Shown here one piece after another: positions 1 through 7,158 of a stretch of DNA of 40,253 nucleotides. The notes below the pieces were generated by a model, which was given only the letters and a program-made list of their open reading frames with translations, was not told the origin of the DNA and did no database searches. Within the stretch, counting starts at the first letter, position 1. Each line of letters begins with the position of its first letter. Made by a program: the position numbers and the translations under genes. The stretch lies in assembly GCA_964517265.1 (NCBI GenBank), contig CAZFBS010000028.1, positions 1 through 40,253 of the forward strand. Reading direction: 5' to 3'. The stretch comes from REEP01 sp964517265. GTDB taxonomy: Bacteria; Pseudomonadota; Alphaproteobacteria; Rhodospirillales; Defluviicoccaceae.

Positions 1-55
1 CGACGACTTCCTCGCAAGCCTCCTTACCGCATGAACCATTCACCCGATTGCCCTG

Positions 56-793
56 ATGGTTGATCTCAGTGTTGCTGCCCTCGAGCGATCGGTGTGCGCC
101 CGCTACCAGCCGATCGTCGAGATCGACGGCGGGAGGATGGTGTGGTGCGAGGCGCTGGCGCGGTGGCGGGAGGAGGACGGGATGCTGGCCGGCATCGGGC
201 CCTTTGCCGATGCGATCGAGCAGGACGAGGATTTGGCGACGGCGCTGACGGCGGTTATGCTGAAATGCGTCGATCGCGACCTGCTGGACCTGCTCATCCG
301 TAATCCATCGTTCTATATCAGCATCAACCTTCCGCCCGTCACGCTCGGCCGGGAGCGGCTGCGGCCGGTGCTGGAGGGCCTAGGGCTCGCCCAGCGGGCG
401 TCGCAGCTGGTCGGCGAGATCACCGAGCGCCAAGCGCTGGACGATCTGGGCCGGGCGGCCATCCGGGAGATCCGCCGCCTCGGCGCGAAGATCGCGCTGG
501 ACGACTTCGGCACCGGCAACTCCGGCCTGCAGCAGCTGATCGGCCTTGAGGTGGACATCCTGAAAATCGATCGCTCGTTCGTCCTTGGGCTCGGCCGGGA
601 CCGGTCGGCCGAGCGGCTGGTGCGCGGCATCGCGGCGCTGGCGAACGTGCTGCGGGCGGGGCTTATCGCGGAGGGCGTCGAGACGGACACGCAGGCGCTG
701 TTCCTGCGCGCGATCGGCGTCGAGAAGGGGCAAGGCTGGCTGTGGGGGCACGAGCTGGACGCCGCCGGCCTGGCGTCCGCCCTCGGCGGGTGA
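56..793 (+). CDS. EAL-domain cyclic-di-GMP phosphodiesterase
   Basis: This is a 245-residue stand-alone EAL domain, the enzyme fold that hydrolyses cyclic di-GMP to pGpG. The signature Glu lies in CEALARW (E32). The other metal and substrate residues of the family can also be seen: the Asn of SINLPP, the Glu of GEITER, the pair in LDDFGTG, the Lys of ILKIDRSF, the Glu of AEGVET and the Gln of KGQGW. I therefore expect an active enzyme. No GGDEF, PAS or membrane part is attached, so signal input must come from elsewhere. An in-frame stop lies at 32-34, so ATG 56 is the only sensible start, although no clear ribosome binding site precedes it. The gene stands alone, and the gene 65 bp downstream is convergent. 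Confidence 0.9.
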   Translation: MVDLSVAALERSVCARYQPIVEIDGGRMVWCEALARWREEDGMLAGIGPFADAIEQDEDLATALTAVMLKCVDRDLLDLLIRNPSFYISINLPPVTLGRERLRPVLEGLGLAQRASQLVGEITERQALDDLGRAAIREIRRLGAKIALDDFGTGNSGLQQLIGLEVDILKIDRSFVLGLGRDRSAERLVRGIAALANVLRAGLIAEGVETDTQALFLRAIGVEKGQGWLWGHELDAAGLASALGG

Positions 794-858
794 ACGCCGC
801 GCGTCGTTGATCGATTGGTCAGCGGCAGGGCTGGGATGGCCGGCCGTAAGGGTGCAGG

Positions 859-1350
859 TTACCCAAGACGAGCCGAGATGTCACGGTGGCCAGCCCACTT
901 CGGCAATCTGTCGTTCATATCGAATACCCTCGATGCGTAGAATATGTGACACGTCGGCTTGAATGTCTTCGGGACTTTCGGCGGTGTCCCGAAGTCGAAG
1001 AGCGACGGAAACGCGAGCCACATATTCCTTCCTTCATCCGCGAGGGGAGCACCGCAAAGATCACAGCTGACTTTGCAGGGCAGAATTCTCGTGGCCCTGT
1101 TCAAATTGCTGTTGAAGAACCTGAGGTGCTTGAGACCCGCGCAAAACCTGACTTGGCGCTTGTGGAAGATGGCGGCCCACTGCATCGGCGCACCATGCAG
1201 CTTCTGGCACATGATGCAGTGACAGATCTTCGCGTCCACGGGATCGGAGCAGACGTGATATCGGACCGCCCCGCAGTGGCAGCTCGCTTCGTACCTGGCG
1301 GTGAAATTCGGACTGTCGGCGCGGGCAAAGAGTTTTTCGAATTCGTCCAT
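859..1350 (-). CDS. GFA/CENP-V family zinc protein
   Basis: This 163-residue protein has the GFA (glutathione-dependent formaldehyde-activating enzyme-like) fold. The zinc-binding cysteines appear in order as SCHCGAVRY (about residue 24), ICHCIMCQKLHG (about 43) and VSCDLCGAPL (about 95). The family was named for S-hydroxymethylglutathione formation, but most members have no proven substrate, so the reaction here is unknown. It is longer at both ends than the GFA protein at 6380-6793 and clearly diverged from it. It is divergent from the phosphoesterase gene at 1433, with about 80 bp between the two starts. The start at 1350 has only a weak GAGAT-like ribosome binding site. Confidence 0.85.
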   Translation of the reverse strand: MDEFEKLFARADSPNFTARYEASCHCGAVRYHVCSDPVDAKICHCIMCQKLHGAPMQWAAIFHKRQVRFCAGLKHLRFFNSNLNRATRILPCKVSCDLCGAPLADEGRNMWLAFPSLFDFGTPPKVPKTFKPTCHIFYASRVFDMNDRLPKWAGHRDISARLG

Positions 1351-1432
1351 CTGTCATCTCATGGGTCCGTCGAAACAAGGTAGTCTCCCATGGCTTGGCG
1401 GAGAACCAAGATTGCGGTAGAGGGACTGGACC

Positions 1433-2206
1433 ATGCTGATTGCCCAAATCACCGATCTCCACGCGGGAGTCACCGTCGACGTCGATGGCCGCGCGATCGA
1501 CACGATGAAGGGCGCACGACGAGCGGTCGCGCATCTGAACGCCCTCTTGCCGTCTCCCGATGCCGTTGTCGTCACCGGCGATCTGGTGGCCGAGGAACGG
1601 CTGGATCATTACGTGTCGGTCGCAAGGGTGCTCGGCGAACTCACGATGCCGGCCTACCTCATTCCCGGGAACCACGATGACCGGGCTCTGATGCGCGAGG
1701 TCTTTGGCAGGCACGGTTACCTTCCTGCTGAGGGGGACTTCCTCCACTACACCGTCGAAACCTTCGAGCTCCGGCTGGTCGCCCTCGACACCCACGATCC
1801 CGGTAAAGTCAGCGGCCTTCTGTGCACTGAGCGGCTGGCGTGGCTGGACCAACGGCTGACGGAGGCGCCGCATCGGCCAACCCTGATCGTGATGCATCAC
1901 CCCCCGTTTACGACGGGGATACCGGAGTTCGATGACATCGGGCTCCATGGTGCGGCGGCGTTCGCCGAGGTCATCACCCGGCATCCGCAGGTTCAGGCGG
2001 TCGCCTGTGGCCATGTCCATCGCGACATCGTCACAGCCCGGTTCGGAACGCTGGTGACCGTCACCCCCAGCACCGGCTGGCAGTACGCACTGCAACTGAT
2101 CAAGGGACCTCGCGTCGTCAGGGTCGCAGAGCCTCCGGCCACGCGACTTTTCCGGTGGGACTCAACCAGCGGCCTCACGTGCCACCTGAGCTTCCTGAAG
2201 GGTTGA
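1433..2206 (+). CDS. CpdA-type calcineurin-like metallophosphoesterase
   Basis: This 257-residue class III cyclic nucleotide phosphodiesterase-like protein has the full dimetal site of the calcineurin fold. The motifs are TDLH (residues 7-10), TGDL (about 48), GNHDD (about 78), MHHPP (about 152) and GHVHR (about 188). This spacing and the overall length match CpdA, which hydrolyses cAMP in E. coli. Many homologues act on other phosphodiesters, so cAMP as substrate is only an inference. The start is well supported by GAGGG eight bases before ATG. It is soluble and has no signal peptide. The upstream neighbour is divergent and the downstream region holds only small minus-strand frames, so it is probably transcribed alone. 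Confidence 0.88.
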   Translation: MLIAQITDLHAGVTVDVDGRAIDTMKGARRAVAHLNALLPSPDAVVVTGDLVAEERLDHYVSVARVLGELTMPAYLIPGNHDDRALMREVFGRHGYLPAEGDFLHYTVETFELRLVALDTHDPGKVSGLLCTERLAWLDQRLTEAPHRPTLIVMHHPPFTTGIPEFDDIGLHGAAAFAEVITRHPQVQAVACGHVHRDIVTARFGTLVTVTPSTGWQYALQLIKGPRVVRVAEPPATRLFRWDSTSGLTCHLSFLKG

Positions 2207-2396
2207 GCTGAGGTGCGGGCGGAGCAGTCTTCGTGATTGCCAAGACGGATGCAGCGTCGATGACCTGCTGGGCGGGCTGCGGAGCCCCGCCGGCAGCTGC
2301 GTGTGGCGCGTCGTCGGCCTGCAGCGCTCGATCCGCGCGTGGGCGCTGCGGCAAAGGTACCAGCAAAGATTGTGGCCGGTATACTCCTGATGAGCC

Positions 2397-2588
2397 CTAC
2401 TCCTTCACTGCCTTTCGTTTACGGATTGACAGTCCCTCCATCTTGAAGACCTGGAGCACGCATTCTGCGACGGCTTTCGCATCGGCATCGCTGAGCTGGT
2501 GGAGGTAGAGCTGCACCGCGTCGGCGATCAGCTCGACCAGGTCGTTGCGATCACGGATCAGACGATTTGGCTCCCAAGGCCGGCGCAT
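2397..2588 (-). CDS. Small hypothetical protein, possibly the 3' part of a frameshifted gene
   Basis: This 63-residue frame (starting MRRPWEPN) has a plausible charged, helical composition with ELIADAVQLYLHQLSD and ends in a basic tail (RKRKAVKE). I do not recognise a family. The same frame stays open upstream to 2780 and reads protein-like text there (for example TGDVHFVFCICYHHC), which overlaps the end of the small gene at 2636-2854. The two may be one gene of about 145 residues broken by a frameshift. Codon use within 2397-2588 looks like that of a real gene. The start given is the ATG at 2588, but no strong ribosome binding site precedes it. Confidence 0.45.
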   Translation of the reverse strand: MRRPWEPNRLIRDRNDLVELIADAVQLYLHQLSDADAKAVAECVLQVFKMEGLSIRKRKAVKE

Positions 2589-2635
2589 GCAGTGATGGTA
2601 GCAAATACAGAACACAAAGTGAACATCGCCCGTTG

Positions 2636-2854
2636 CTAACAGGCAGCGCACGCTCGGCGGGCCCGGCAGCCCCGTCGGCTCGTGTGTATCGCACGTCGTC
2701 GGACATCGCTCCAAGCTTGAAGACCTATTGCCTGCACCATCTCCTCGGAGACAAGGTCGAGATCGACGACATCGTCGCATCCGGCGACGAAAGTGACAGC
2801 GTTCGGGCCGGCCAGTTTAAGCATCCAGCGCCGCGTCTGCCTGTACTGAAACAT
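2636..2854 (-). CDS. Small hypothetical protein, possibly the 5' part of a frameshifted gene
   Basis: This frame encodes 72 residues beginning MFQYRQTRRWML. The ATG at 2854 is preceded by GGGAGGA with nine bases of spacing, a good ribosome binding site, so translation probably starts here. The first 50 residues look like a normal protein (GPNAVTFVAGCDDVVDLDLVSEEMVQ). The last 20 turn into an arginine- and cysteine-rich tail typical of an out-of-frame read. The better-looking continuation lies in the neighbouring frame, which leads into the 2397-2588 frame. I recognise no family. Confidence 0.5.
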   Translation of the reverse strand: MFQYRQTRRWMLKLAGPNAVTFVAGCDDVVDLDLVSEEMVQAIGLQAWSDVRRRAIHTSRRGCRARRACAAC

Positions 2855-2962
2855 GGAATGGCGTCCTCCCATCTGCTGATGGATTAGCGTGGCACAGGGA
2901 CAATCGGTTATGCGCCGCCATGATGGAGCGCTCGATTCGGTTCTGCGACGGAGAAGGAACGC

Positions 2963-3220
2963 ATGACGCATCTCGCAATGTTTCTCGATAGTGTCGGCGT
3001 TGTCACCGCGCTTGTCGCGGCCTGGCTGTGGTATCTGTCCGGGCGGCGGCGGCTCCGGCGCGTTTCCCGCTTCGAAGAACTGGATTATCACGATCTCAAC
3101 CGGATCGTCACCGCCTACAACAGGAATTCCGTCCTCAACGGCCGCGCCGCGCTGGCCACTGCCGCCTCCGCCGTCACCATCGCCCTCCGCTTCCTGCTCG
3201 ACCTGCTGGCCCGCATGTGA
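2963..3220 (+). CDS. Small two-helix membrane protein, unknown function
   Basis: This 85-residue protein has a hydrophobic helix at about residues 8-25 (VGVVTALVAAWLWYLSG), a basic, polar middle (GRRRLRRVSRFEELDYHD) and a second hydrophobic stretch near the C-terminus (about 62-83). The start is supported by GAAGGA just before ATG. The pattern suggests a small inner-membrane protein with a charged loop. I do not recognise the family and the neighbours give no clue. About 190 bp without any clear gene follow it. Confidence 0.6.
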   Translation: MTHLAMFLDSVGVVTALVAAWLWYLSGRRRLRRVSRFEELDYHDLNRIVTAYNRNSVLNGRAALATAASAVTIALRFLLDLLARM

Positions 3221-3414
3221 CCGCGGCGGGCTGGCGGCGCCGGTCCGTCTTCAGCCAGCCTGCTAGCCGCAGCCATCTTCAGACCCTTACGGCCAGATCC
3301 GTGCGACATACCCAATGTATCCCAACAGGAACAGGCCGCCTTCCAAGCGGACGATCTACGACAGCGGACCATGACAAGCAATGATGGCCTACGGCGAAAG
3401 GCGCGCGGCGGCGG

Positions 3415-4179
3415 TCACCTCGACTGCGGCCGGACCGGCGAGGCGGGCCATCCACCTGCAAAGTCGATGATCGCTCCGGTCAGAAATCGCGCTTGGGTGG
3501 TTGCGAGAAAGCGAACGACCTCACCCACCTCTGACGGTTCACCGAGCCTCCCGGCCGGAACACTCGCCTCGACAAAAGCCCGCCCTACCGGGTCATCGAC
3601 GAACACGGCGCGCGGGTAGTACGCCTCGCTATAAAGAAAATTCGGCGCTACCGCGTTTACAGCAATGTTCGCGGCCGCGAGCTCGATAGCGAGCGAGCGC
3701 ACAAGGGCGTTTTCGGCGGCCCGACACATGTCGGGAACTGCGCCGCCGGCCATGGGAAGCTGGGTTCGGCACGACGTGATCATCACGACATTCCCGCCGC
3801 CCTGCGCTTTCAGTCGCGGGATCGCCCGTTGCATCACTCGGAACGGCCGGGTTACGAGCACGGCCAATGAGCGTTCCAGCTCCTCGGGGTCGACGTGCTC
3901 GGTTTGGCCAGACTTCGCCGGGTAATGATCATTGCTGATGAGGGCGTCCACCGTTCCGGCGCGTTCCCAGGCGAGTGGGACCGCGTCGGCTGGATCGAGA
4001 GTGTCGATAAGCTCGGCGTTCGGGTGGTCGCCCAGGAACCGCTGCCAAACACCTGCCGATCGGAAAACCTCGTCTTGGACGAAAACTCTAAAACCTGCCT
4101 CCACAAGTGCGTCGACCGCCGGCGGTCCGACGAAGTCTGATGCGTTCGTGACCAGAGCCGACTTACCCTCGGCATCCAT
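3415..4179 (-). CDS. Halohydrin-dehalogenase-like SDR protein lacking the catalytic Tyr
   Basis: The 254-residue SDR fold resembles halohydrin dehalogenases (the HheA/HheC group) more than ordinary NAD(P)H reductases. The usual glycine-rich nucleotide loop is replaced by T11-x4-F16-x-G18, a halohydrin dehalogenase hallmark. ISND (81-84) and the APNFLYSEAYYP stretch match HheC in place and style, and the length equals that of HheC. The active-site pattern in that family is Ser-x12-Tyr-x3-Arg. Here Ser136 and Arg153 are kept, but the Tyr position is Pro149. Arg instead of the SDR Lys supports the family call. Loss of the Tyr makes normal epoxide-forming dehalogenation doubtful. ATG 4179 is chosen because GGGGGA precedes it; ATG 4191 is an alternative. 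The gene stands alone. Confidence 0.75.
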   Translation of the reverse strand: MDAEGKSALVTNASDFVGPPAVDALVEAGFRVFVQDEVFRSAGVWQRFLGDHPNAELIDTLDPADAVPLAWERAGTVDALISNDHYPAKSGQTEHVDPEELERSLAVLVTRPFRVMQRAIPRLKAQGGGNVVMITSCRTQLPMAGGAVPDMCRAAENALVRSLAIELAAANIAVNAVAPNFLYSEAYYPRAVFVDDPVGRAFVEASVPAGRLGEPSEVGEVVRFLATTQARFLTGAIIDFAGGWPASPVRPQSR

Positions 4180-4561
4180 CGTTTCCCCCATTCCGATGCA
4201 TTAGAACATCAACTGTGTACGGAACCGGGCTTGCCCACGTGGCGCGTCCCAGCGCGGTGAGTATCGCTCGAAGGGGCTCGACGCACAACTCAGGCGCCAT
4301 CTGCTGCCGGCTGCGAGCGCGTGCGGTCGATGGAGCGGCAATTTGTGGCCGTAACGGTACAAATCGGTGCGCGTGGAGCAGGCGCAAGGGATCCTGGTGG
4401 CGGCGCTGGGGATGCTGGCGGGGTGGTACGGGTATAGGGGGCGCTCATCGCACGCGGAGATGCTGCCCGGGCGTCGACCAACGATGATGGTCAACGCTTG
4501 GCCCCCCGCGAATCCCAGACGGACCGCGGGGAGCCTGGCGCTTTCGTTGATGGCTCGCCTG
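4180..4561. other. Intergenic region between the SDR and osmC-like genes
   Basis: No convincing gene lies in these 382 bases. A short plus-strand stretch around 4370-4450 reads like part of a membrane helix (GILVAALGMLAGWYGY) with GC-rich third positions, but it has no convincing start and runs into osmC antisense sequence. It may be a gene remnant or chance. The only clear structure is the GC hairpin at 4504-4531. Confidence 0.5.
4504..4531 (-). terminator. GC-rich hairpin after the osmC-like gene
   Basis: CCCCGCG at 4504-4510 pairs perfectly with CGCGGGG at 4525-4531 around a 14-base loop. It lies about 30 bases beyond the stop codon of the minus-strand osmC-like gene. There is no T-run after the stem on that strand, so it would be a weak or Rho-assisted terminator, or an mRNA 3' stabiliser. 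Confidence 0.3.
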
Positions 4562-5146
4562 TCACACGGACACGCGCGTGATCTCGACCGGCACCGGCCG
4601 GCAGACGGTGTTGCACACCGGCGAGTGCTGCTGGGTGTAGGCGAGCAAATCGTCCAGTTGCTCATCGGGGCAGTCGGCCTTGACGGTCATCCGGATGCGG
4701 ATCCGCTCGTAGCCGGGCGAGACGCTCTCATCGAGGCCGAGCAGGCCGCGCACGTCGAGATCACCTTCAAGCTCGGTCGAGAGTTCCCGGATCGTGATCC
4801 CACGGGCCATCGCGTGCAGAACGAAGGTGGTGGTCACGCAGCCGGCCAAAGCATGGAGGAGAAACTCGACGGGATTGGCGCCTTCGTTGTCGCCGAGCAG
4901 GACCGGCGGCTCGCCGTTGGTGAACTCGAACGACGCGGTCCGGGAGTTGTCCTCGCGCCCAGCACCGTAGAAGTCGCGGATGGTCGAGCGGTTGGTGCCG
5001 CCGTCGATCCAGGTGTTGTGGGCGCGGAACTGGAACCGCGCGAGGCTTGGATCGGCCTTGATTGCCTCGATCGTCTGCATGGCGGCCTCAACGTCGAGGC
5101 CATTGATGCGGGTCGGGGGGGTGCTGATGGTCTGGTGGGCTTGCAT
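4562..5146 (-). CDS. OsmC/Ohr-family thiol peroxidase-like protein
   Basis: The 194-residue protein belongs to the OsmC/Ohr fold, whose members reduce organic hydroperoxides through two cysteines. The first lies in LAGCVTTTF on the central helix and the second in HSPVCNTVCRP near the C-terminus. Family text such as GANPVEFLLHALAGC is plain. The protein carries an extra N-terminal section of roughly 60 residues compared with Ohr, like the YhfA/OsmC-related subgroup, so peroxidase activity is likely but not certain. ATG 5146 is chosen because GGGAGA lies six bases before it; ATG 5164 is possible. It is divergent from the AraC-type regulator gene at 5282, a likely regulator-target pair. Confidence 0.87.
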   Translation of the reverse strand: MQAHQTISTPPTRINGLDVEAAMQTIEAIKADPSLARFQFRAHNTWIDGGTNRSTIRDFYGAGREDNSRTASFEFTNGEPPVLLGDNEGANPVEFLLHALAGCVTTTFVLHAMARGITIRELSTELEGDLDVRGLLGLDESVSPGYERIRIRMTVKADCPDEQLDDLLAYTQQHSPVCNTVCRPVPVEITRVSV

Positions 5147-5281
5147 GTCCGGTCTCCCTGGCATCGATGTCAGACGCTCAATGCGGCTGATAGAGCCCAG
5201 TGTAGGCCCGATGCGTCAATGACGTCAGATTGACTTCCGCCAAAAAAGATCCGATTGTGCCATGAAACGGGAGAGCCGGAG

Positions 5282-6346
5282 ATGGACCGTCACCCTACCC
5301 CGCCCGTCGAGGCGTTGATCGTCGCGCTGCCGGAGACCGCCGGCTCGGCGCTCTACGGCATGGTCGATGTGCTCGGCGCGACCGGAACGCTGTGGCGGCA
5401 GCTCATCGGCGAAGAGCCGGGGCCAAGCCTGATCCGGCCCCGGATCGTCGCCCTCTCGCTGGAGCCGTTCCGGTGCGGCAACAGCATTCCCGTCTGCCCC
5501 GATCTCTGCATAGAGGAAAACCCGGAGGCGGATCTCGTCATCGTGCCGGAGCTGTGGCTGGCGCCCGATGACGACATGAAGGGGCGGTATCCGGCGCTTT
5601 CGGAGTGGCTTCGCCGGCGGTATCGGGCCGGCAGCTTCATCTATTCCGCCTGCACCGGCGCCATTGTGCTTGCCGCAACGGGCCTGCTCAACGGGCGGGC
5701 CGCCACCTCTCACTGGGCCTACGAGGAGCTCTTTCGCACCCGCTTTGCCGAGGTCGACTTCCATCCCGAGCCCAACCTCTGCTTTGCCGAGCCGAGCGGG
5801 CGGATCGTGACCGCCGGCGGGACCACCTCCTGGCATGATCTCGCGATCCACATCATCTCGCGGCATTGCAGCCCCGGCGAGGCGCTGCGGATCGCCAAGG
5901 TGTATCTGCTGAAGTGGCATGGCGAGGGGCAGCGTCCCTATGCCAGCCTCGTGCGCCGGCAGCCGCACGCCGATTCGGTTGTGCGTCATGCCGAGGAGTG
6001 GCTGGCGCAACACTTCCGCACCCCGCACGTGGTGGCATCCGTCGTCGCCGCCTCGGGCATTCCGGAGCGCACCCTGAAACGGCGGTTCAAGGCCGCGACC
6101 GGATCGGCGCTGATGGATTACGTGCAGAATATGCGGATCGAGGAGGCGAAGCGTCTTCTCGAGACAGAGAGCATGGCCTCGGAGACGATCGCCGCCGAGG
6201 TCGGCTACGAGAACCCCGCGTTCTTCCGGCGCCTGTTCAAGCGCTGCACCGGCCTCACCCCCGGCCAGTACCGCCGGATGTTCCGGCCGCTCGCCCACGC
6301 ACCGGACCTCTTGCGGCTCGAGCACGGGTTCGCGGCATTAGAATAA
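5282..6346 (+). CDS. GlxA-family AraC-type regulator with DJ-1/PfpI domain
   Basis: The 354-residue protein has two domains. Residues of about 10-200 form a DJ-1/PfpI-like (class I amidotransferase-like) domain with the elbow Cys in YSACTGAIVLA and the ATSHW motif. From about residue 230 there is an AraC-type double helix-turn-helix; RTLKRRFKAATG and the second helix near AAEVGYENPAFFRRLFKRCTGLTPGQYRR are typical. Such regulators sense small molecules or metabolites through the N-terminal domain. ATG 5282, with GGGAG upstream, is preferred over an upstream TTG (5255). It is divergent from the osmC-like gene, so it may control that gene from the intervening 135 bp. The effector is unknown. Confidence 0.88.
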   Translation: MDRHPTPPVEALIVALPETAGSALYGMVDVLGATGTLWRQLIGEEPGPSLIRPRIVALSLEPFRCGNSIPVCPDLCIEENPEADLVIVPELWLAPDDDMKGRYPALSEWLRRRYRAGSFIYSACTGAIVLAATGLLNGRAATSHWAYEELFRTRFAEVDFHPEPNLCFAEPSGRIVTAGGTTSWHDLAIHIISRHCSPGEALRIAKVYLLKWHGEGQRPYASLVRRQPHADSVVRHAEEWLAQHFRTPHVVASVVAASGIPERTLKRRFKAATGSALMDYVQNMRIEEAKRLLETESMASETIAAEVGYENPAFFRRLFKRCTGLTPGQYRRMFRPLAHAPDLLRLEHGFAALE

Positions 6347-6379
6347 CAAATGCTCCAGAGCGGCTGCCGGAGCGACAGG

Positions 6380-6793
6380 CTATTCCGGATTGCCCGGAAC
6401 CTGGGCAACTCCTTCCTCGATGTTGATCCACGGTTGCTTCTCCGCGCACCAGATGTGCAGGCCGGGTTTCACCCAGGAGGGATCGTCGAGTGTCCCCGCT
6501 TTGATGAAAACGATGCCGGGATAGGCCGCGCCGTGGCTGATCACGGGAGATCCACATCGGGAACAGAACCTGCGGTAAAACGGCTTGCCGCTCGCACCGG
6601 CGTGATCTTCGTAGGTGGCAAGGGCGTCCCCGGTGACAGTGACGGATCCGTCCGGCATCCCCAGATTCAACGAAAAGGAGGATCCGCTGTTCTTTTGACA
6701 GGTGGAGCAGTGGCAGACGGCCACCATTGCAGGCTCGGTTTCGGATTCGTAGCGAACAGCACCGCAAAGACATCCACCCTCAATCTTCGGCAT
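6380..6793 (-). CDS. GFA/CENP-V family zinc protein (second copy)
   Basis: This 137-residue protein is a compact, canonical GFA-fold member. Cysteine motifs are GGCLCGAVRY near the start, VCHCSTCQKNSGSSF at about 27-42 and RFCSRCGSPV at about 77-86, followed by GTLDDPS and a conserved HIWCAEKQPW end. These bind structural and catalytic zinc ions in the family; the true substrate is unknown. ATG 6793 is selected because AGGAG precedes it by seven bases; the frame is open further upstream but without a better start. It is convergent with the AraC-type regulator gene, 33 bp away. It differs clearly from the copy at 859-1350, so this is not a recent duplication. Confidence 0.88.
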   Translation of the reverse strand: MPKIEGGCLCGAVRYESETEPAMVAVCHCSTCQKNSGSSFSLNLGMPDGSVTVTGDALATYEDHAGASGKPFYRRFCSRCGSPVISHGAAYPGIVFIKAGTLDDPSWVKPGLHIWCAEKQPWINIEEGVAQVPGNPE

Positions 6794-6845
6794 TGCGCTT
6801 CTCCTGCAAAAAGGAACTCGCACAACAATAACGCATGAGCGCGAA

Positions 6846-6878
6846 GCGGTCCTCATATTCGGAGGCGGTCCTCATGTT
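6846..6878. repeat. Two direct copies of a 14-base motif, 19 bases apart
   Basis: GCGGTCCTCATATT (6846-6859) recurs as GCGGTCCTCATGTT (6865-6878). The 19-base period places the copies about two helical turns apart. They lie 53-85 bases upstream of the GFA gene start at 6793, a position where direct repeats could be regulator binding sites. No regulator is identified. Confidence 0.45.
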
Positions 6879-7103
6879 AGGGTGAATCCGAGCAAGCCCC
6901 GTCGTCCGGATTTCCGGCATCCCACGGAGACGCTTCGGGGGTCCGGGTCCCCAAACCGTCGCCTCGCGGCGTCGCTCCTTGAAGTCCGGGGCCGGGGCCG
7001 CGCCCTCATACCTCATCCTTCCAGCAGGGATACATCCCGAGGCGGTAATCCCGCTCGGCTTCATTTAGCGCGCCCAACAACAGCACGATCCCGCTCAGCA
7101 AAA

Positions 7104-7124
7104 GCGAAGGCCGCGAGCCTTCGC
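7104..7124. repeat. Perfect 8-bp hairpin upstream of the Gate-domain gene
   Basis: GCGAAGGC (7104-7111) pairs with GCCTTCGC (7117-7124) around a 5-base loop. On the minus strand it is followed by TTTTGC, like a weak intrinsic terminator, but no minus-strand gene lies just upstream of it. On the plus strand it sits 34 bases before the start of the membrane-protein gene and could fold in its leader. Confidence 0.4.
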
Positions 7125-7158
7125 GTTGGATTGACGCACCGCCTTCACCCTTCTAGTC

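Larger units (their letters stand above)
6794..7158. other. Intergenic region with repeats and a hairpin
   Basis: These 365 bases lie between divergent genes (GFA protein, minus; Gate-domain protein, plus). No frame looks like a real gene. The region holds a direct repeat (6846-6878) and a perfect hairpin (7104-7124), listed separately. Promoters for both flanking genes should be here, but I cannot point to convincing boxes. Confidence 0.5.

Noticed and set aside
4367..4460. Membrane-helix-like translation on the plus strand between the SDR and osmC-like genes
   Set aside because: It is short, lacks a ribosome binding site and soon runs into antisense of the osmC-like gene. A remnant cannot be excluded but is not supported.
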